A program made the position numbers and the translations under genes. Under the pieces are notes generated by a model, which ran no database searches, was not told where the DNA came from, and worked only from the letters and a program-made list of their open reading frames with translations. Source: Isoetes taiwanensis (lineage: Eukaryota > Streptophyta > Lycopodiopsida > Isoetales > Isoetaceae). Taken from it: DNA of 64,000 nt. Below are positions 20,811-31,689 of this stretch, one piece after another (the first letter of the stretch is position 1; each line of letters begins with the position of its first letter). The stretch spans positions 1,178,001 through 1,242,000 of the forward strand of contig JAJEKV010000060.1 of the NCBI GenBank assembly GCA_021234155.1, given 5' to 3'.

Positions 20811-23140
20811 TCACTCTGGATTTCTCCTCCATTTCTTTGTCCAACACCGAAAGTACCTTTCTTTATCCGATACGTTGGTCAACTGATGCCTAATCGACAC
20901 CACCATTCCACCCCACATGGTTGAAGTTAATATTACCTTCTTCTTTGCAAATATCGAGATAGTGAACCCCAACCACACGGATATGTATCTAAATCTGCTG
21001 GCTTTACTACCACAAATTGGTGGCATTCCAAGTCGATTGGAAGGTTCATAAGCATCCATGCCTAGAAACTTTGGCCTATTGTTCTTAGGACCAACATAGT
21101 GTTTGTCGAAGGAGGAGGAGCATATTGCTTGCGAATGCTACTTACAAGTGTCATCAAAATCCTCGGAGACCGCTAAGGTCTTCCACCTAGTTTTAGGCAA
21201 CCACCCTTCTTTCAATTCATCCGAGGATGTGTCTATCTCCCCAACAATGGGTTAATCACCTTCTTCCGGTAAGCCACCAAGGCACGGTTGGTGTCATCCG
21301 GATTGGTTTGCCAATGCTTTATATAGTCTTGGATTCCTTCCTTAGTCAATCCCAATTGCTTCACTTCTTGATGAGGTTTTAAAGCTTTTGGTTGACCTAG
21401 AGGTATCATAGGCTTGCCATTCTCATCTCTACGCCATATTTCCTCCCCTCCTCTCCACTCATCCTCCGAAGGTCTCATCTTCCATTGGAAGATTGGAATC
21501 CCATCTCTCACCCAAAAAAAGTGAACTGCAGAGGCCTGGAATGACCTTCAAGATCCAATGTATAACCATCCACAAAGCTCTTCCAATCGGGCACTTCTTC
21601 TATGAGAGAAGCTATAGGGTTTGGAGTAGTGCATTCATGCAAGATTTCCATTAGCCTAGGAAAGTTGGTTGTTTCTTTGCCCCGCTTCAAGATACAACTA
21701 TATTTGCCAAATAATGCATCCACATCCTCATGGGTATGCCCGGCATAAGAAACCCTAAATTAACTCTTTCAAATATCCCCACAAACTTGTTAAGTAGGAT
21801 AGGAAAGAAAACATCCACTGTTCTTATTTTGGCCAAAGACAATTATCAAGTTGCAAGAGAAACCTTTTGGGTAGATCTTGAGGTTTAGCACGTGAAGTTG
21901 AAGCTCCAACATGTTCATTAGACCCATGCTTCCTAAACCTTGCCTTCTTTGAACTTTTCAATATTGTTAGGGTTTCCATCTAACAATGCTCTATGTAGTG
22001 CCTGGCTAGTCAGTAAGGTCCCGGAGGTGACCATTGTATCCATTTTCATAGTTTCTCAAACACCTCATGATACTCCCAATATGAAAATCGGACCATCACT
22101 CCACAACTCCAAACTAAAATGGCCATAGTAGGTTTGATTACGCCCATGCAAGATTGCCCCATCATTGAGATCTGTAAAGGGTATGATCTTCCACATGACT
22201 TTGGTATGTACTTGAATTGTGGAAGACAAGTCTTTTGCTGGTCCATCTTGTCATGTATAATACATAAATAGTTATTGGGTTCCAATGCAGATAAAGTCCT
22301 CCACATCCAATAACATGATCTACATGATAGTTGGTCGGTCATATGGTCCTTCATATGCTCCCTTATCCTAGCCCTTTGACTAGGTTGCACAGTCTTATCA
22401 AGAGTCTCCTTCAACTTAGCACATAAATTGCACTTTGCAAAGTTGTTTGAAGTTGCTATGGTGACATGATTGAAATGCTTCTTCCATAACCTACTAAAGC
22501 TAGGGTTGGGATATTGGAAGAATTCCCAATTCTCAAGTAGGGAATTCACTTCTTCCAAAATACTCTTTTTGAGTACAATGTGATGGCAACCTTTTCTCAA
22601 CAACCGCTCTTCCCTTTTCATCCCTTCCGCTTTTGTGTGGCATAGACTGCATTGAAATCAATATATTTTTCAAATATCTCACGGCGGCTGGGGTCCTAGC
22701 CGTTGGTCTCAACAAACCATTATTTCCATGTAAAGCAATCCTGTTCCCCTCGCACTTTTTTTTTTTGCCAATTATGCCATGAAGAAGTTGGAATTGCATG
22801 GATACTCTGCCATGCTTTTGCACATATCCATTTGCCTAGCAAAGGGTATTTTTTTGTTTGGGTTTCTTTCATCTTGAAGTGCATGCTCAAGATTGTGTAC
22901 ATGTAGGTCCTCCTCTCATCAACGGTGTAACTCTTGAAAAAGTGGCTCTTGCTTCCACCAATTGTTCTATTGTGAAGAATTGCATACAATCACTCCAACA
23001 ACAACTCGAGCCCCTAACCTTCACCATTGTCTCACGTTTGGTGTCACTAATCAACTTGGCTCTTTTGCTAGGATAATGTCCGGCAAGCGATACTTCTCCC
23101 CTTTTGCCTAGGTTTAGAGTTCCAACCGCCAATGGATCAA
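20811..23140 (-). pseudogene. Decayed DDE-type transposase of the GHTHEDVD family
   Basis: Minus-strand pieces in different frames follow the order known from a widespread eukaryotic transposase family (DUF7869-like in plants and invertebrates). First comes GKWICAKAWQSIHAIP (about 22850), then SMPHKSGRDEKGR and LPSHCTQKEYF (about 22620). Next are FAKCNLCAKLKETLDK and YLCIIHDKMDQQKTCLPQ (22,470-22,220), then AGHTHEDVDALFGKYS (about 21,745-21,690), and a C-terminal helix-rich part (21511-21233). Asp in IIHDKMDQ and the GHTHEDVD block are conserved and presumably catalytic or structural. At least five frameshifts make it dead. No terminal repeats were found. It sits between the two copies of the three-domain module. 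Confidence 0.72.
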
Positions 23141-23902
23141 TATCAAGACAATCATTGTCCCCAACAACCTCGTGCTCGGAAAAATATAATCCTCCACAAA
23201 TTGAACACTACTTATAGGCCATGCCATGATGCAAGGAACCTCCAATTGCTTGACACAACCAAAACATTCCTTGTCACCCAAACCTTTACCTTTCGGTTGT
23301 CTTCCAACATCGAAATTGCAATACCAATATTGTCTTCCCCTAGCCTTTCATCATTATGACTTGACCGGGATCTGCTAGCACAATGACTCCTTGGCCTACT
23401 ATTTCCTTTGTTGCACTTGTGCATGATTCTCACCTTCTTGTTCCTCCATTGCACCCTACTATAGAGGACTAATTGTTTTTCTTCAACATTCTTGCTAGGA
23501 GTTGGTTTTTCATTGATATTGCTCTTTTCACCATCTTGAGTTGGGGGGCACCATTGACCTAGGCAAATTGCACCCTTTTTAGTCAATGAGTAAGAAAAAA
23601 TTATTACACCATAAGATAAAAAAACGTACATTTATGGAATATGTAGAGGTAAATCAAATTTTTTAAAAGCAAGAAATTCCTTGGAAATAGGTTTAATATA
23701 ATAATAACAATGGGCTTAAACGAAATCATTTAAAACAAGAATTTTCATGGCAACAACAAGGAAATGACATTTATATAAATATATCCAAATTTTAATTATC
23801 TAAAAATTTGGATATATGATTAAAAGACATATAACTAATAGACGTGAGAATTTATTATCCATAATAATATACCCTAGATAATATAGTATGGAATTTTCGC
23901 AT
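23141..23902. other. Probable 5' part of the dead transposase, then AT-rich DNA
   Basis: A 139-codon minus-strand frame (23212-23631), rich in Lys/Arg/Ser, may be its N-terminal region. A hairpin lies at 23779-23817, with 15-bp perfect arms ATATATCCAAATTTT and a 9-bp loop. Confidence 0.35.
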
Positions 23903-24000
23903 CACCGGGCGTGGTTATTTGAGGCAATTAATTATTCACGCTAAGAGCTAATTAACCCTATATAAACTGTTTCACGCCTCAAGACCATTCGTCCCAATTT
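23903..24000 (+). promoter_or_regulatory. TATA promoter cassette 1
   Basis: It starts with a palindrome half-match (CACCGGGCGTGG), then has CAATTAATTATTCACGCTAA and TATATAAA at 23959-23966, about 55 bp before the ATG at 24017. A second cassette with the same order occurs at 25009-25110. This arrangement looks like a duplicated core promoter carrying the CACGCC-type palindrome upstream. Confidence 0.5.
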
Positions 24001-24016
24001 TTTTTTTTTCTCGGCC

Positions 24017-24288
24017 ATGAAGTTGCCTCTGGGGCTTCATGAAGAACCCGAGGTCTCGTCAAAGAGACGCCGGGTTGAAGAACCCCTCTCCCCCGCCATC
24101 GATTTCCTTGTAATTCTCCGGGATTCCGATTCGGGGAGGATGATGCTGATTTTGAAGAGGAGGAATTGAGCTCCTCCGGGATTTCCTCGACTCAAGAGGA
24201 GGAAGAGGAGGAAGAGGAGGAGTTGGAGGAAGAGGAGGAGATGTCCTCCCAAGAGCATGAAACCGCCTCGGCTCTGGGGTTGGCTTGA
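24017..24288 (+). CDS. Acidic nuclear-type hypothetical protein (one-base shift)
   Basis: From ATG 24017 the frame reads MKLPLGLHEEPEVSSKRRRV, with a KRRR basic stretch, then shifts by one base in a GGGG run near 24137-24140. It continues DDADFEEEELSSSGISS and a long Glu run up to a stop at about 24288. The Glu run is encoded by GAGGAAGAG repeats. Acidic, low-complexity proteins with a basic signal are often nuclear. It may be the first exon of copy 2 or of a separate gene; I see no domain. The frame shift could be a base error. Confidence 0.35.
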
Positions 24289-25008
24289 CCACAAACAGAA
24301 TGAAATCTCTCAAGAAGAGGAGGAGGAGGGGAAGAGGAGGAGGAGGGGGGGAAGAGGATGAGGAGGAAGGTCGAGAATTGACCGATTTTTAGAATGGTCG
24401 AGAGATGAGCAGGTTTGCATGTCCTGTTTTTTTTTTTTTTCACCTTTCTTTCTTTTCTAACACCTTTCTTTCTTCTTTGTTCGGGCGTGGAAGATCAATG
24501 ATGCATCCCGGTGCATCTTGTAAAGCCTTCGGGCATTTTGTAAAGCCGGGCATTTTGTAAAGCCATTCTTGGCATCCGTACATATCAATTTTGAATGAAA
24601 TCAAATAGTTTTCTTCACAAACTTTTTTTCTTCAAAGCAGTTTTCTTCAAACAGCTTTTTTCAGACATAAAATATTTTGAATGAAATCAAACTGTTTTCT
24701 CCAAGCATTTTGTCTCCAAAGTGTTTTCTCCAAAATTTTGTCTCTGCATTGTCTCGGGAACACTATAAATCAATCACAGCAGTATAGGAAATTTTCCTAT
24801 ACGACCTAAAACAATTCCCCAACTCAACAAGTCATTTTTTAGCCTTGATAATTTTGCCTTTAAAATTATTTTTAATTTAGCCTATATAAAATTTGAAAAT
24901 TTTTTTTTTTGAATGCAATGAATGGAATAAAATTGGTGAGAATTTATTGCATGAAATGCAATATTCTCCATATATACCATATACATGTCATGTCTGGCGG
25001 GAAGACCG
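24289..25008. other. Purine-rich and A/T-rich repeats
   Basis: A GGAGGA-rich tract runs to about 24372. Then GGGCATTTTGTAAAGCC occurs twice (about 24532-24566), and ATTTTGAATGAAATCAAA twice (about 24588 and 24675) with T-rich spacers. No gene. Confidence 0.45.
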
Positions 25009-25110
25009 TACGCCAGGCGTGTTAATTCAAGCAATCAATTATTCACGCTAACTTATTTCTAATTGTGCCTATATAAATCCATTTTACGCTCTCCAAGTTC
25101 CTACATTTTC
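25009..25110 (+). promoter_or_regulatory. TATA promoter cassette 2
   Basis: ACGCCAGGCGTG palindrome, CAATCAATTATTCACGCTAA, then TATATAAA at 25070-25077. Order and spacing match cassette 1 over about 100 bp, followed again by a T/C-rich leader. A third possible TATA (CCTATATAG, 25828-25836) lies beside more palindromes. Confidence 0.5.
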
Positions 25111-25135
25111 TTCCTTCCTTCATACGATTTGCCGG

Positions 25136-25525
25136 TTGCGCTTCTGCTGTGTTTGGATCCGCCGTCCCGAAATCTTGGTGAGCAGATTTATATTCATCAA
25201 TGTTAGATGTTTGGTTTCGGCAATTCCTAACTTACTAAAAGACTCCAGCCTTTGTTCTCGTAGCATGCAGAGCAGAGGACGCCGGAGACTTCGAATTAAA
25301 ACCAAAAGCAGAGGACTAAGGTCTGCAGAATCGAAAAAGCCTCCGGAATTAAAACCACAAGCATCTATCCTCCTTCCAGCCCTCGAGAACTCAAGGTTAG
25401 TTTTTCATTTAGTTTTAAGTATCATCTCAATGGCGGGGTTTAATCCAAGAAGACAAGCTTTTGCATTTGCTTTCGAGGAGGAAGCGGAGATGATGTTTAT
25501 GAAAACCGAGAATAGTTTTTTATAA
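25136..25525 (+). CDS. Basic hypothetical ORF after promoter cassette 2
   Basis: A frame of about 129 codons begins soon after cassette 2. The part from MQSRGRRRLRIKTKSRGLR (about 25267) is strongly basic, followed by a neutral tail ending in an acidic helix (FEEEAEMMFMKTENSFL). No domain is seen. The position relative to the TATA box (about 190 bp from box to this Met) is plausible for a transcript. It might be a nuclear or nucleolar protein or a chance frame. Confidence 0.3.
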   Translation: MRFCCVWIRRPEILVSRFIFINVRCLVSAIPNLLKDSSLCSRSMQSRGRRRLRIKTKSRGLRSAESKKPPELKPQASILLPALENSRLVFHLVLSIISMAGFNPRRQAFAFAFEEEAEMMFMKTENSFL

Positions 25526-25654
25526 ACTTCATCCGCTTCTTTGTTTCAGTAAATTCTTGAGTTTCTCTTCTGAATTAATCATGCTATTGCATGCAAGTTT
25601 CTATTATGAATGTGTAGTAGAAAGCATTAGAAAAATCTGAAAGATAATATTTGA

Positions 25655-25956
25655 AACACGCTAAAGCGTGTTTTAGGGTAATCTTAGCCTTCAACATGAA
25701 TACACGCCGGGCGTGCATTCAGCGAGGAGGGAGAAAAAAAAACCGCATACGGATAGATAAGTAAATAGATAAAGGGCGGGCAATTATTTACGGCGGCTAA
25801 TGAATGCGCCCAGCGTGTATAGTTTTTCCTATATAGCGTTTTACACGGCGAGCGTGCAAACAATTGTATCCCTACTTTTCAACTTTTACGCTAAAACGGG
25901 CGTGTCTCTTAGTTTCTAAGTTTATAAATAAAAGAAATATAACACGCCAGGCGTGA
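25655..25956. repeat. Cluster of CACGCC-type palindromes, copy 2 flank
   Basis: ACACGCT-AA-AGCGTGT (about 25657-25672), CACGCCGGGCGTG (about 25703), GCGCCCAGCGTG (about 25805), CACGGCGAGCGTG (about 25843), AAACGGGCGTG (about 25894) and CACGCCAGGCGTG (about 25943) lie within 300 bp. They form a different palindrome family from copy 1's CAGAC type. Confidence 0.7.
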
Positions 25957-27438
25957 ATCTCGATACTCCGCTCACTTCCTATTGATAGATGCGGGTTACA
26001 TTAATCACCGGTTGGTGACGAAGATGGATTGGAATTACATTTGGGCCAGCAATCACACGGCCAGACTCGGGGGCGGCTCCAATCTCGGTCGGTTGAACCA
26101 TGGTAGAAAGCACCGATTCATTTTGGAGCACCGATCTTACAACCCCCTCGAGTACTTGGATCAAGTAATGATGATGGCAGCAGACCGCAGGGCAATGATA
26201 GATCTGGGCTCGGGGCCCTTGCAATCCGCGGAGGCTCGCCCTCTTATCTAATCCGCCGAAATCAAGTACATGCATTGATCGAGAGTGAATCTAGCATCCG
26301 TCATTTCGAGATTCAAAATGAGGAGCTGCGTTTCTTAGTGGTTAGCCTCTATGCCCGGATGCCCCAACACGAACCACTACCACAGGCGGTATCACGATGC
26401 AATGGAGATGGCTCAACCAATGGAACCACTACCATGGCGCTTATACGATGCATTGGAGGTTCAACCAATGGAGCGGGAGGTGGGCGGGGGAGGGGGAGGT
26501 GGAGGTGGAGCGGGGGGGGTGGTGGAGCTAGAGCACAGGTGTTTTTCTTTGGGGTTTTACGGAAGAATTCACTATGCCCTGCAATGGAAATGGGAGTATC
26601 GATAGCCCGGCCTACTCGGTGATGGGCTTGAAAGCGTGTGTAGTGCGGGATTTTTGTCATGCGGTTTATCCGGTTTATCAGATTATATACAATTGTAATC
26701 TTTTTTCCAATGAATACAACAAATTTTGTCTACTTCTATATTTCTACAATGTAATACATGTTACATACCTTTTTTAAGCGGTTTCTTGGCCATGCAACAA
26801 ATGTTCCAACACTTTCTCCAACCGTATCCCCACCGGTGAATGCTGAGGTAAAGCTTCATCCATAGGCTTGCGATTAATCAACTGTAACTTTCGGACATAC
26901 TTATCCCCCGTGAATTCCATGGCTTGATTTCTGATCCGGATCGATGGAGTCGATCTTGCATAATCCTACTTTCCTTTTTGATTTGTAGTTAACATGAAAC
27001 ATTCATCTTAATACTTCGCAGAAAATTGCTATTCGGACACCTACTATTGGAAATTAATGTTCAAGCTATTGGAATGAGATGAGTACCGAATTACGTAGCC
27101 ATTCTTGAGAAGCTGATTTGAGTCTGAAGCTGATTTGAGAATTTGAAAGGCGCTATGGAAACTCTGGCGGTCGGGGAAAATTCGAATTAGAAGAAAGATT
27201 AGGTTAACTACGTTTAGGCGGGGATAAATTTGGGTGGGTGGTTTTAAAAACTTAATGAAAGAAGTCGTGGGCCGGGTCTTCGTCATTATTATTTGTATGT
27301 GTCAAGAATATTTGAAGCGCATTTTGTGTTTTCTTGAAATTCAAATTTCTCTATTTCTCGTCTGGTAGAAAAAGCTATTTCTTGGCGGCTCGGCGTATCC
27401 GGCGATCTTCCGGACTCTGTTACTAGGCGACTCGGGAG
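25957..27438. other. Low-complexity and unclassified DNA
   Basis: A plus-strand tract around 26455-26530 is GGAGGTGG-rich and gives Gly-rich translations in several frames. The earlier part (25982-26251) has an 89-codon frame (DYxxHxL-type) without a known domain. Nothing certain is seen. Confidence 0.3.
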
Positions 27439-27574
27439 ATGTCTTCTAAAAGCGAATCGAATTTCGGGCCAGGGGGAAGAGGAGGCGGTGGAAGAGGAAT
27501 CTCTAAACCGGCTCTTCTCAAGTTTCGGAGGGCGTTGATCGAAGAATACCGAATACCACAGAACCCTATTCAAG
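27439..27574 (+). CDS. Possible 5' exon with Gly-rich start
   Basis: ATG 27439 opens MSSKSESNFGPGGRGGGGRG, then a helix ending RIPQNPIQ at a donor CAAG|GTATTT (27575). A coding-like exon resumes about 450 bp downstream (28047 on), so this may be exon 1 of copy 2. There is no sequence likeness to exon 1 of copy 1, and the link is not certain. Confidence 0.35.
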
Positions 27575-28046
27575 GTATTTAATTTGCCACAGAATACACA
27601 CTGCTTGTGTGGAGAGTATTATGCTTGCATGAATTTGAGATATTTCCTTTCACTTAATATGCTTTGCATGAGTTTGAGTTATTATGCTTTGCATGAATTT
27701 TAAGTATTAACATCGATTAATGCTCGATTGTCCGATTAGTAGAACATAATTTTGCTCTGTTTTATATATAGAATATAGCGGTGTTAGGCAGGTTGGAGAT
27801 AGCAATGTTCAATGAGGTTAAATAGTGTGAAATATGGATTCATGAAGGGTATGTAGCTTAAAATGTGGATGCAAAATAATTTAGTTTCAAATTAGCATAG
27901 CATGGTCAATAATGGAGATACCAAACCATGGCGTGATTTGTACTAATTTAGGTTTTAAATGCATGGCGTGATCTCTTGTTACGAAAAGTACTCTAAAAGT
28001 GCTCATCTTCATTTGCGATTGCTCAAGAGGAAGAAAACCCTACTAA

Positions 28047-28566
28047 TTGGGTTCTAATCCACGCCAAGAAAGCAAAGGCGCAGGCGACCCAGATGCGGTA
28101 CCATATGATCTCACCTTAGATGATGAAGGGGCGATTCTTATAGCAACCACTGACCTGCCTGCCCGAAGAGGAAATGGGCGAGGGTGCCGAGGGTACATTG
28201 ACCTTGCCAAGACAAATGGCAAGCTCGACTTAACTCTCTTCTCGAGGAAAAGGAAGCGGAACAAGATGGCCAAACAAAGGGATCCTAATCTCTTGTGAGG
28301 AAGAGGATGACACCCAGCGCAAATTGCTCTTGGAGATTACGAAGCCGAGAAGAAAGATCTGCTCGGACTTACTCCTTTAGAGAAACTCGCATACAAGGAT
28401 ACGTTCATGAAGCAGATGTGAGCGGTGAGACATGTTTTAAGTATGGTTGGCCAACCAATGTAGCGATTCGCCAATATCTATTTGCCAAGGGTTACGGTAT
28501 GCGTAGAGGCATGTTCACTAAACCGACACCAAGTCACTATTTGCGCAAGCTAGGGAATTAGCCGAC
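28047..28566 (+). pseudogene. Copy 2 module, N-terminal region (broken)
   Basis: Coding-like text in shifting frames: PDAVPYDLTLDDEGAILIAT, GYIDLAKTNGKLDLTLF, a basic SRKRKRNKMAKQ stretch like a nuclear signal, then ALGDYEAEKKDLLGLTPLEK. It precedes the ParB-like part, as the unknown N-terminal region does in copy 1, though the two share little obvious sequence. At least three frameshifts or stops are present. No domain is recognised. Confidence 0.4.
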
Positions 28567-29157
28567 TTGAAAGCTTCTAAAAAGGGTCCTAGATCTAGGG
28601 AAGAATGTTCAACTGCGGTTGTCGAAGGCATGGCTTCGTTTTTTGAGAATGAAACGGGGCCAGTGGCGTTGACTAGAGGCCATGAACAAAATTTGAATAA
28701 GCACGCCGACCATTATCCATTGGGTCTTAAGGAAACTTTTGCGATCCATGTGAAGTCCCTCATCCGTTCACCAAGCTCCATTTATGTTAGCGGGGAGATA
28801 TGATCCGGCACATGCCATGGAGATTGTTGAGCATGATTAGTAATCCAGGTCAAATGCCTATGCCGGCCGGATGTGCTACCTTGGGATATGATCTCGAACA
28901 AGCTTCTTTGTGTGGGCCGAGCGTCCGAGAGCTATTATCAAGTGATGATATTAAATATGTCATCATCGGCGGGCGGCATTCGTTGAGGCACAAAAGGCCA
29001 TCATCGGCGAGAGGCGAGACAAAACAGGCCAAAAAGTGTTCTACAATCACTATGCATTATAGGAGGTGTCGTATCTTGGATGCCAATACTTCACTGCAGA
29101 TTTGGCTGAGATTAGTGCAACTTTGAATGAAATGGGGAAGACATTTCTATACAAAAG
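28567..29157 (+). pseudogene. ParB-like domain, copy 2 (broken)
   Basis: Pieces align with copy 1 in order: HYPLGLKETFAIHVKSL, IYVSGEIYDPAHAMEIVEH, SSDDIKYVIIGGRHS with VEAQKAI in the next frame, CRIL, then ISATLNEMGKTFLYK at the donor AAAG|GTAATC (29158). The ParB box (VIIGGRHS-xx-AQ) is preserved, but at least four single-base shifts and two stops (about 28824) break it. The shared exon end with copy 1 supports common origin by DNA duplication rather than reverse transcription. Confidence 0.6.
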
Positions 29158-29466
29158 GTAATCAACTTTGGTTTCATAAATTGTATTCACGCCCGGGCGT
29201 GCTTTTCAAATCAAACCAATTCCGCCCGGTGTTTTGAAATCAATCAATTCACGCCGCCGGTGTTTTCAAGTCAACCAATTGATTTGAAAACAGCGGCGTG
29301 AATTCCGATGATGCTGGCTGGCGGAATTGGTTTGTTTTGCGCTTGGCATAATTGCATTAGTAACTTTATTCATTTCGCGCCGCGTGATTTTTCTCTTCAT
29401 CAATTCTATTCAAATCGCGGCGTGTTTCTATTCTATGATCTTGATTCAATGTACGTACTATTGCAG
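29158..29466 (+). repeat. Intron of copy 2 with CACGCC palindromes (same position as copy 1 intron 2)
   Basis: Bounded by GTAATC and TTGCAG|T. It contains CACGCCCGGGCGTG (29188-29201, a perfect palindrome), CCGCCCGGTG (about 29222), CACGCCGCCGGTG (about 29250), its inverted partner CAGCGGCGTG (29291-29300), CGCGCCGCGTG (about 29376) and CGCGGCGTG (about 29415). A unit of about 35 bp, AACCAATTC...GGTGTTTT, repeats three times. The 29246-29306 stretch can fold back on itself. Confidence 0.65.
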
Positions 29467-30680
29467 TCCATACGTTGAACAAGCTGCGCATACGCCCAAT
29501 CAGCGATGGGTGGAATATGGCTGCCCATTGCCCACCGAGGCGGGTCAAAGTCGAGCATTCAAGCTCTTTGGAAGCGGGACTGTCCGTGAACAATTATCTG
29601 AGGAGAAGAAAGGCGCAAGAAAATCAAAAGAAAAAAGGTGGTGATGACATTGCAGATCATACGAAAAGCTCATCGGCAGGTCGGGACCAATGGACTTCGT
29701 ATAAGATTGTGTTTTGTAAGGAGGCGGTATGGCTCAAGTGGAATGAATGCAGGGGCGGCTTATGCACAAGGGAAGCTGCCGGATACTATGGGTAGGGTGC
29801 CTCTGTTGATGTAAGCATCTTTGACTTGAATGTGAGAGATGAGAAAGACTTCGAAGGGGGCTAGGCATTTGAGACCATTTGGGTTTTAGACCCGGTGCTT
29901 AAAGAAGGAAGTCTTATACAAGAAGGGTGCTTTCACCAAGGATAGGATGTCCTTAGTTGAGTCTGCTGCATCATGTAAAGGATGCATTACAATGAAGTCA
30001 TTTGTAGGGCTGAGTTACAAAGGCTATCGGGGGGGATGTGGCATTATCACGAAATTGGATTCTTTGGACAAATACAAGGTCGATAATGATGACATCAAGT
30101 TTGTATTACGGTCAAAGGACTTCCTAAAGAATTGGAAGGCTAAAAATACAAAACATAAGGAGACTCTACCCCTAAAAGGTCTTGGTGAGTTGAGAAGAAA
30201 AGTGGCCCTTGTGAAGAAGATTCTTGGAGAAGGCGACAGCATCCGGTATTGGTCTCCATTGGGTACAAAGGTCTCTTGCCCGATTCAACCGGCCTTAAAA
30301 ATATATCACTCTTTGTGTTGGCCGGCGAGGGTGGGAGAGGAGATATGGGCATGAACCGGAAAGGACTACGGTAGCTTCTTTACCCATTTGTATAGGATTG
30401 ACAAGCGAGAGGTCCTTCACTATTGTCATCGTTTGTCCTTGGTGAGTCACATCTGCATGCACTATCTGGCTGCTCATGATGGAGTGCCTCAAAGTTATTA
30501 GGGAGGGATGCCTAATATATGATGTTAAGGATAATGAGCTGCTTGAGCGAGCGGAAGATGGCACATGTGATCTTTATTATGATATCCATCTTTGTCGGGC
30601 GAGGAATATGATATTGCTAAGGCCAAAGGGTGACAATAGCGGTGCATGGGAATGTTTTCTTCTAGATGATCGGACTTAAG
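29467..30680 (+). pseudogene. Copy 2 module, linker exons (broken)
   Basis: It begins PYVEQAAHTPNQRWVEYG at the acceptor, matching PYTDQVSHARAQWIALG of copy 1. Downstream frames include a Trp-containing stretch (FCKEAVWLKWNECRGG), then 29947-30354 (a 135-codon frame with a Lys-rich helix and LGELRRKVALVKKI), and 30476-30679 (DNELLERAEDGTCDLYYD). Several shifts and stops separate them. Position and order match the linker and early methyltransferase-like part of copy 1, but direct similarity is weak after the first exon. No catalytic methyltransferase motif is seen. Confidence 0.4.
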
Positions 30681-30835
30681 AACTATATTCTTTCATACGG
30701 ATCGGGGATGGGTCGGAAACGAGGATGAGTCGAGGAAAGAGGATGAGGATGGGGACCCCCCTCTAAGTGGGGAAATCAAGTCTGAGCTACAAACTAAGGA
30801 GAAGGGCCCTTAAATAAAAATGGATTTCCCGATCT

Positions 30836-31037
30836 ATGGCTGCTTACCTCGTCGAGGCATTTGCTCCAATTGATACAACCTGCTTGGAGCTTCATGTTGG
30901 AGGGTTATATTGCAGAGAGGCTCTTATGGGTGCAAGAAGATGTCTTTGCTTTGTGAGTGATGGCGGGCCAAAGACTTTCTTGAACCATTCCTCATGCATG
31001 TGCTTGCCAAGTCTCCTAAAGGCCCTTATGGCAACCT
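30836..31037 (+). pseudogene. Methyltransferase-like C-terminal region, copy 2
   Basis: One 67-codon frame reads MAAYLVEAFAPIDTTCLELH, then GGLYCREALMGARRCLCFVS and FLN. This fits the AdoMet-site pattern 'L-V-x-x-F-x-(4)-x-C-L-E-x-H-x-G-G-x-x-x-x-A-L-x-x-x-R-x-x-x-x-x' and aligns with WSGTCMEHLG and GALCLGKKVVSIV of copy 1. It supports the same domain order in both copies. Neighbouring sequence has stops, so the copy is dead. 31040-31490 holds only scraps, with a GGCGGAGGGGGGAG run near 31422. Confidence 0.42.
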
Positions 31038-31489
31038 GAAATCATCAGCAATCAAAAGTCTAGTAGACTTGTCCAATTCGAAAGTGGGCGTTGCTCTGGA
31101 GAGGAACTAGTGTCTACTTGACTGATAAGGAAGCGATAATGAACAAATAGCTGCTAAACTGGGTTGCTCAAAGAAATCTTGTGATGGCGGCGAACAGGGA
31201 ATATCCTTGCCCACATTGCGGGTGATACAAGCAACAATAAGTAGATTCACGGGTTAACAATGAAATAATTGGAGGGGAAACCGAAAATGAAGGCAACGGG
31301 CTCTAGTGATTCCGCAGGTTTGCCAAATCAATAGTAAAATAATGTCGGTTTGTGAAGGGCCTTGTGGAACTAATAGAAAATAACAATTCTAACGATCGAG
31401 GAAAAAGGCGAAGATTAAGGGTGGCGGAGGGGGGAGAATAGCGCCGATGGCAAATGGCGAAGATGATAGGTATGGCCTTGCCCGCGAAA

Positions 31490-31630
31490 TAGCGCCCACA
31501 GCGTGATTTAATTTTGTATTACCTTTGAATTAAATCGGCGCCAAAGCGTGCTGATTATTTTTAGTTGTCAAACTAAATCGCGTAGGCCTTGCGATTTGGT
31601 TATGACTATTTCAAATCACGCTTGGCGTTT
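31490..31630. repeat. CACGCC-family palindromes between methyltransferase- and phosphatase-like parts of copy 2
   Basis: GCGCCC-ACA-GCGTG (about 31491), GGCGCC-AAA-GCGTG (about 31537), AATCGCG-TAGGCCTTG-CGATT (about 31575) and ATCACGCTTGGCG (about 31615) all lie in about 140 bp. In copy 1 the same position (17421-17440) holds a CAGAC-type module. Confidence 0.55.
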
Positions 31631-31689
31631 GTATTGTTTGTGTTATCGTATCTTGGCGGACCGGATACATGTTTGATGTTTCGGCTTCC

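Noticed and set aside
24037-24443. Minus-strand Pro/Ser/Leu-rich ORFs
   Set aside because: Shadows of the GAGGAA repeat on the other strand; the plus-strand acidic frame is the better candidate.
26275-26660. Overlapping Gly-rich (plus) and Pro-rich (minus) ORFs
   Set aside because: Both come from one GGAGGTGG tract and have no domain.
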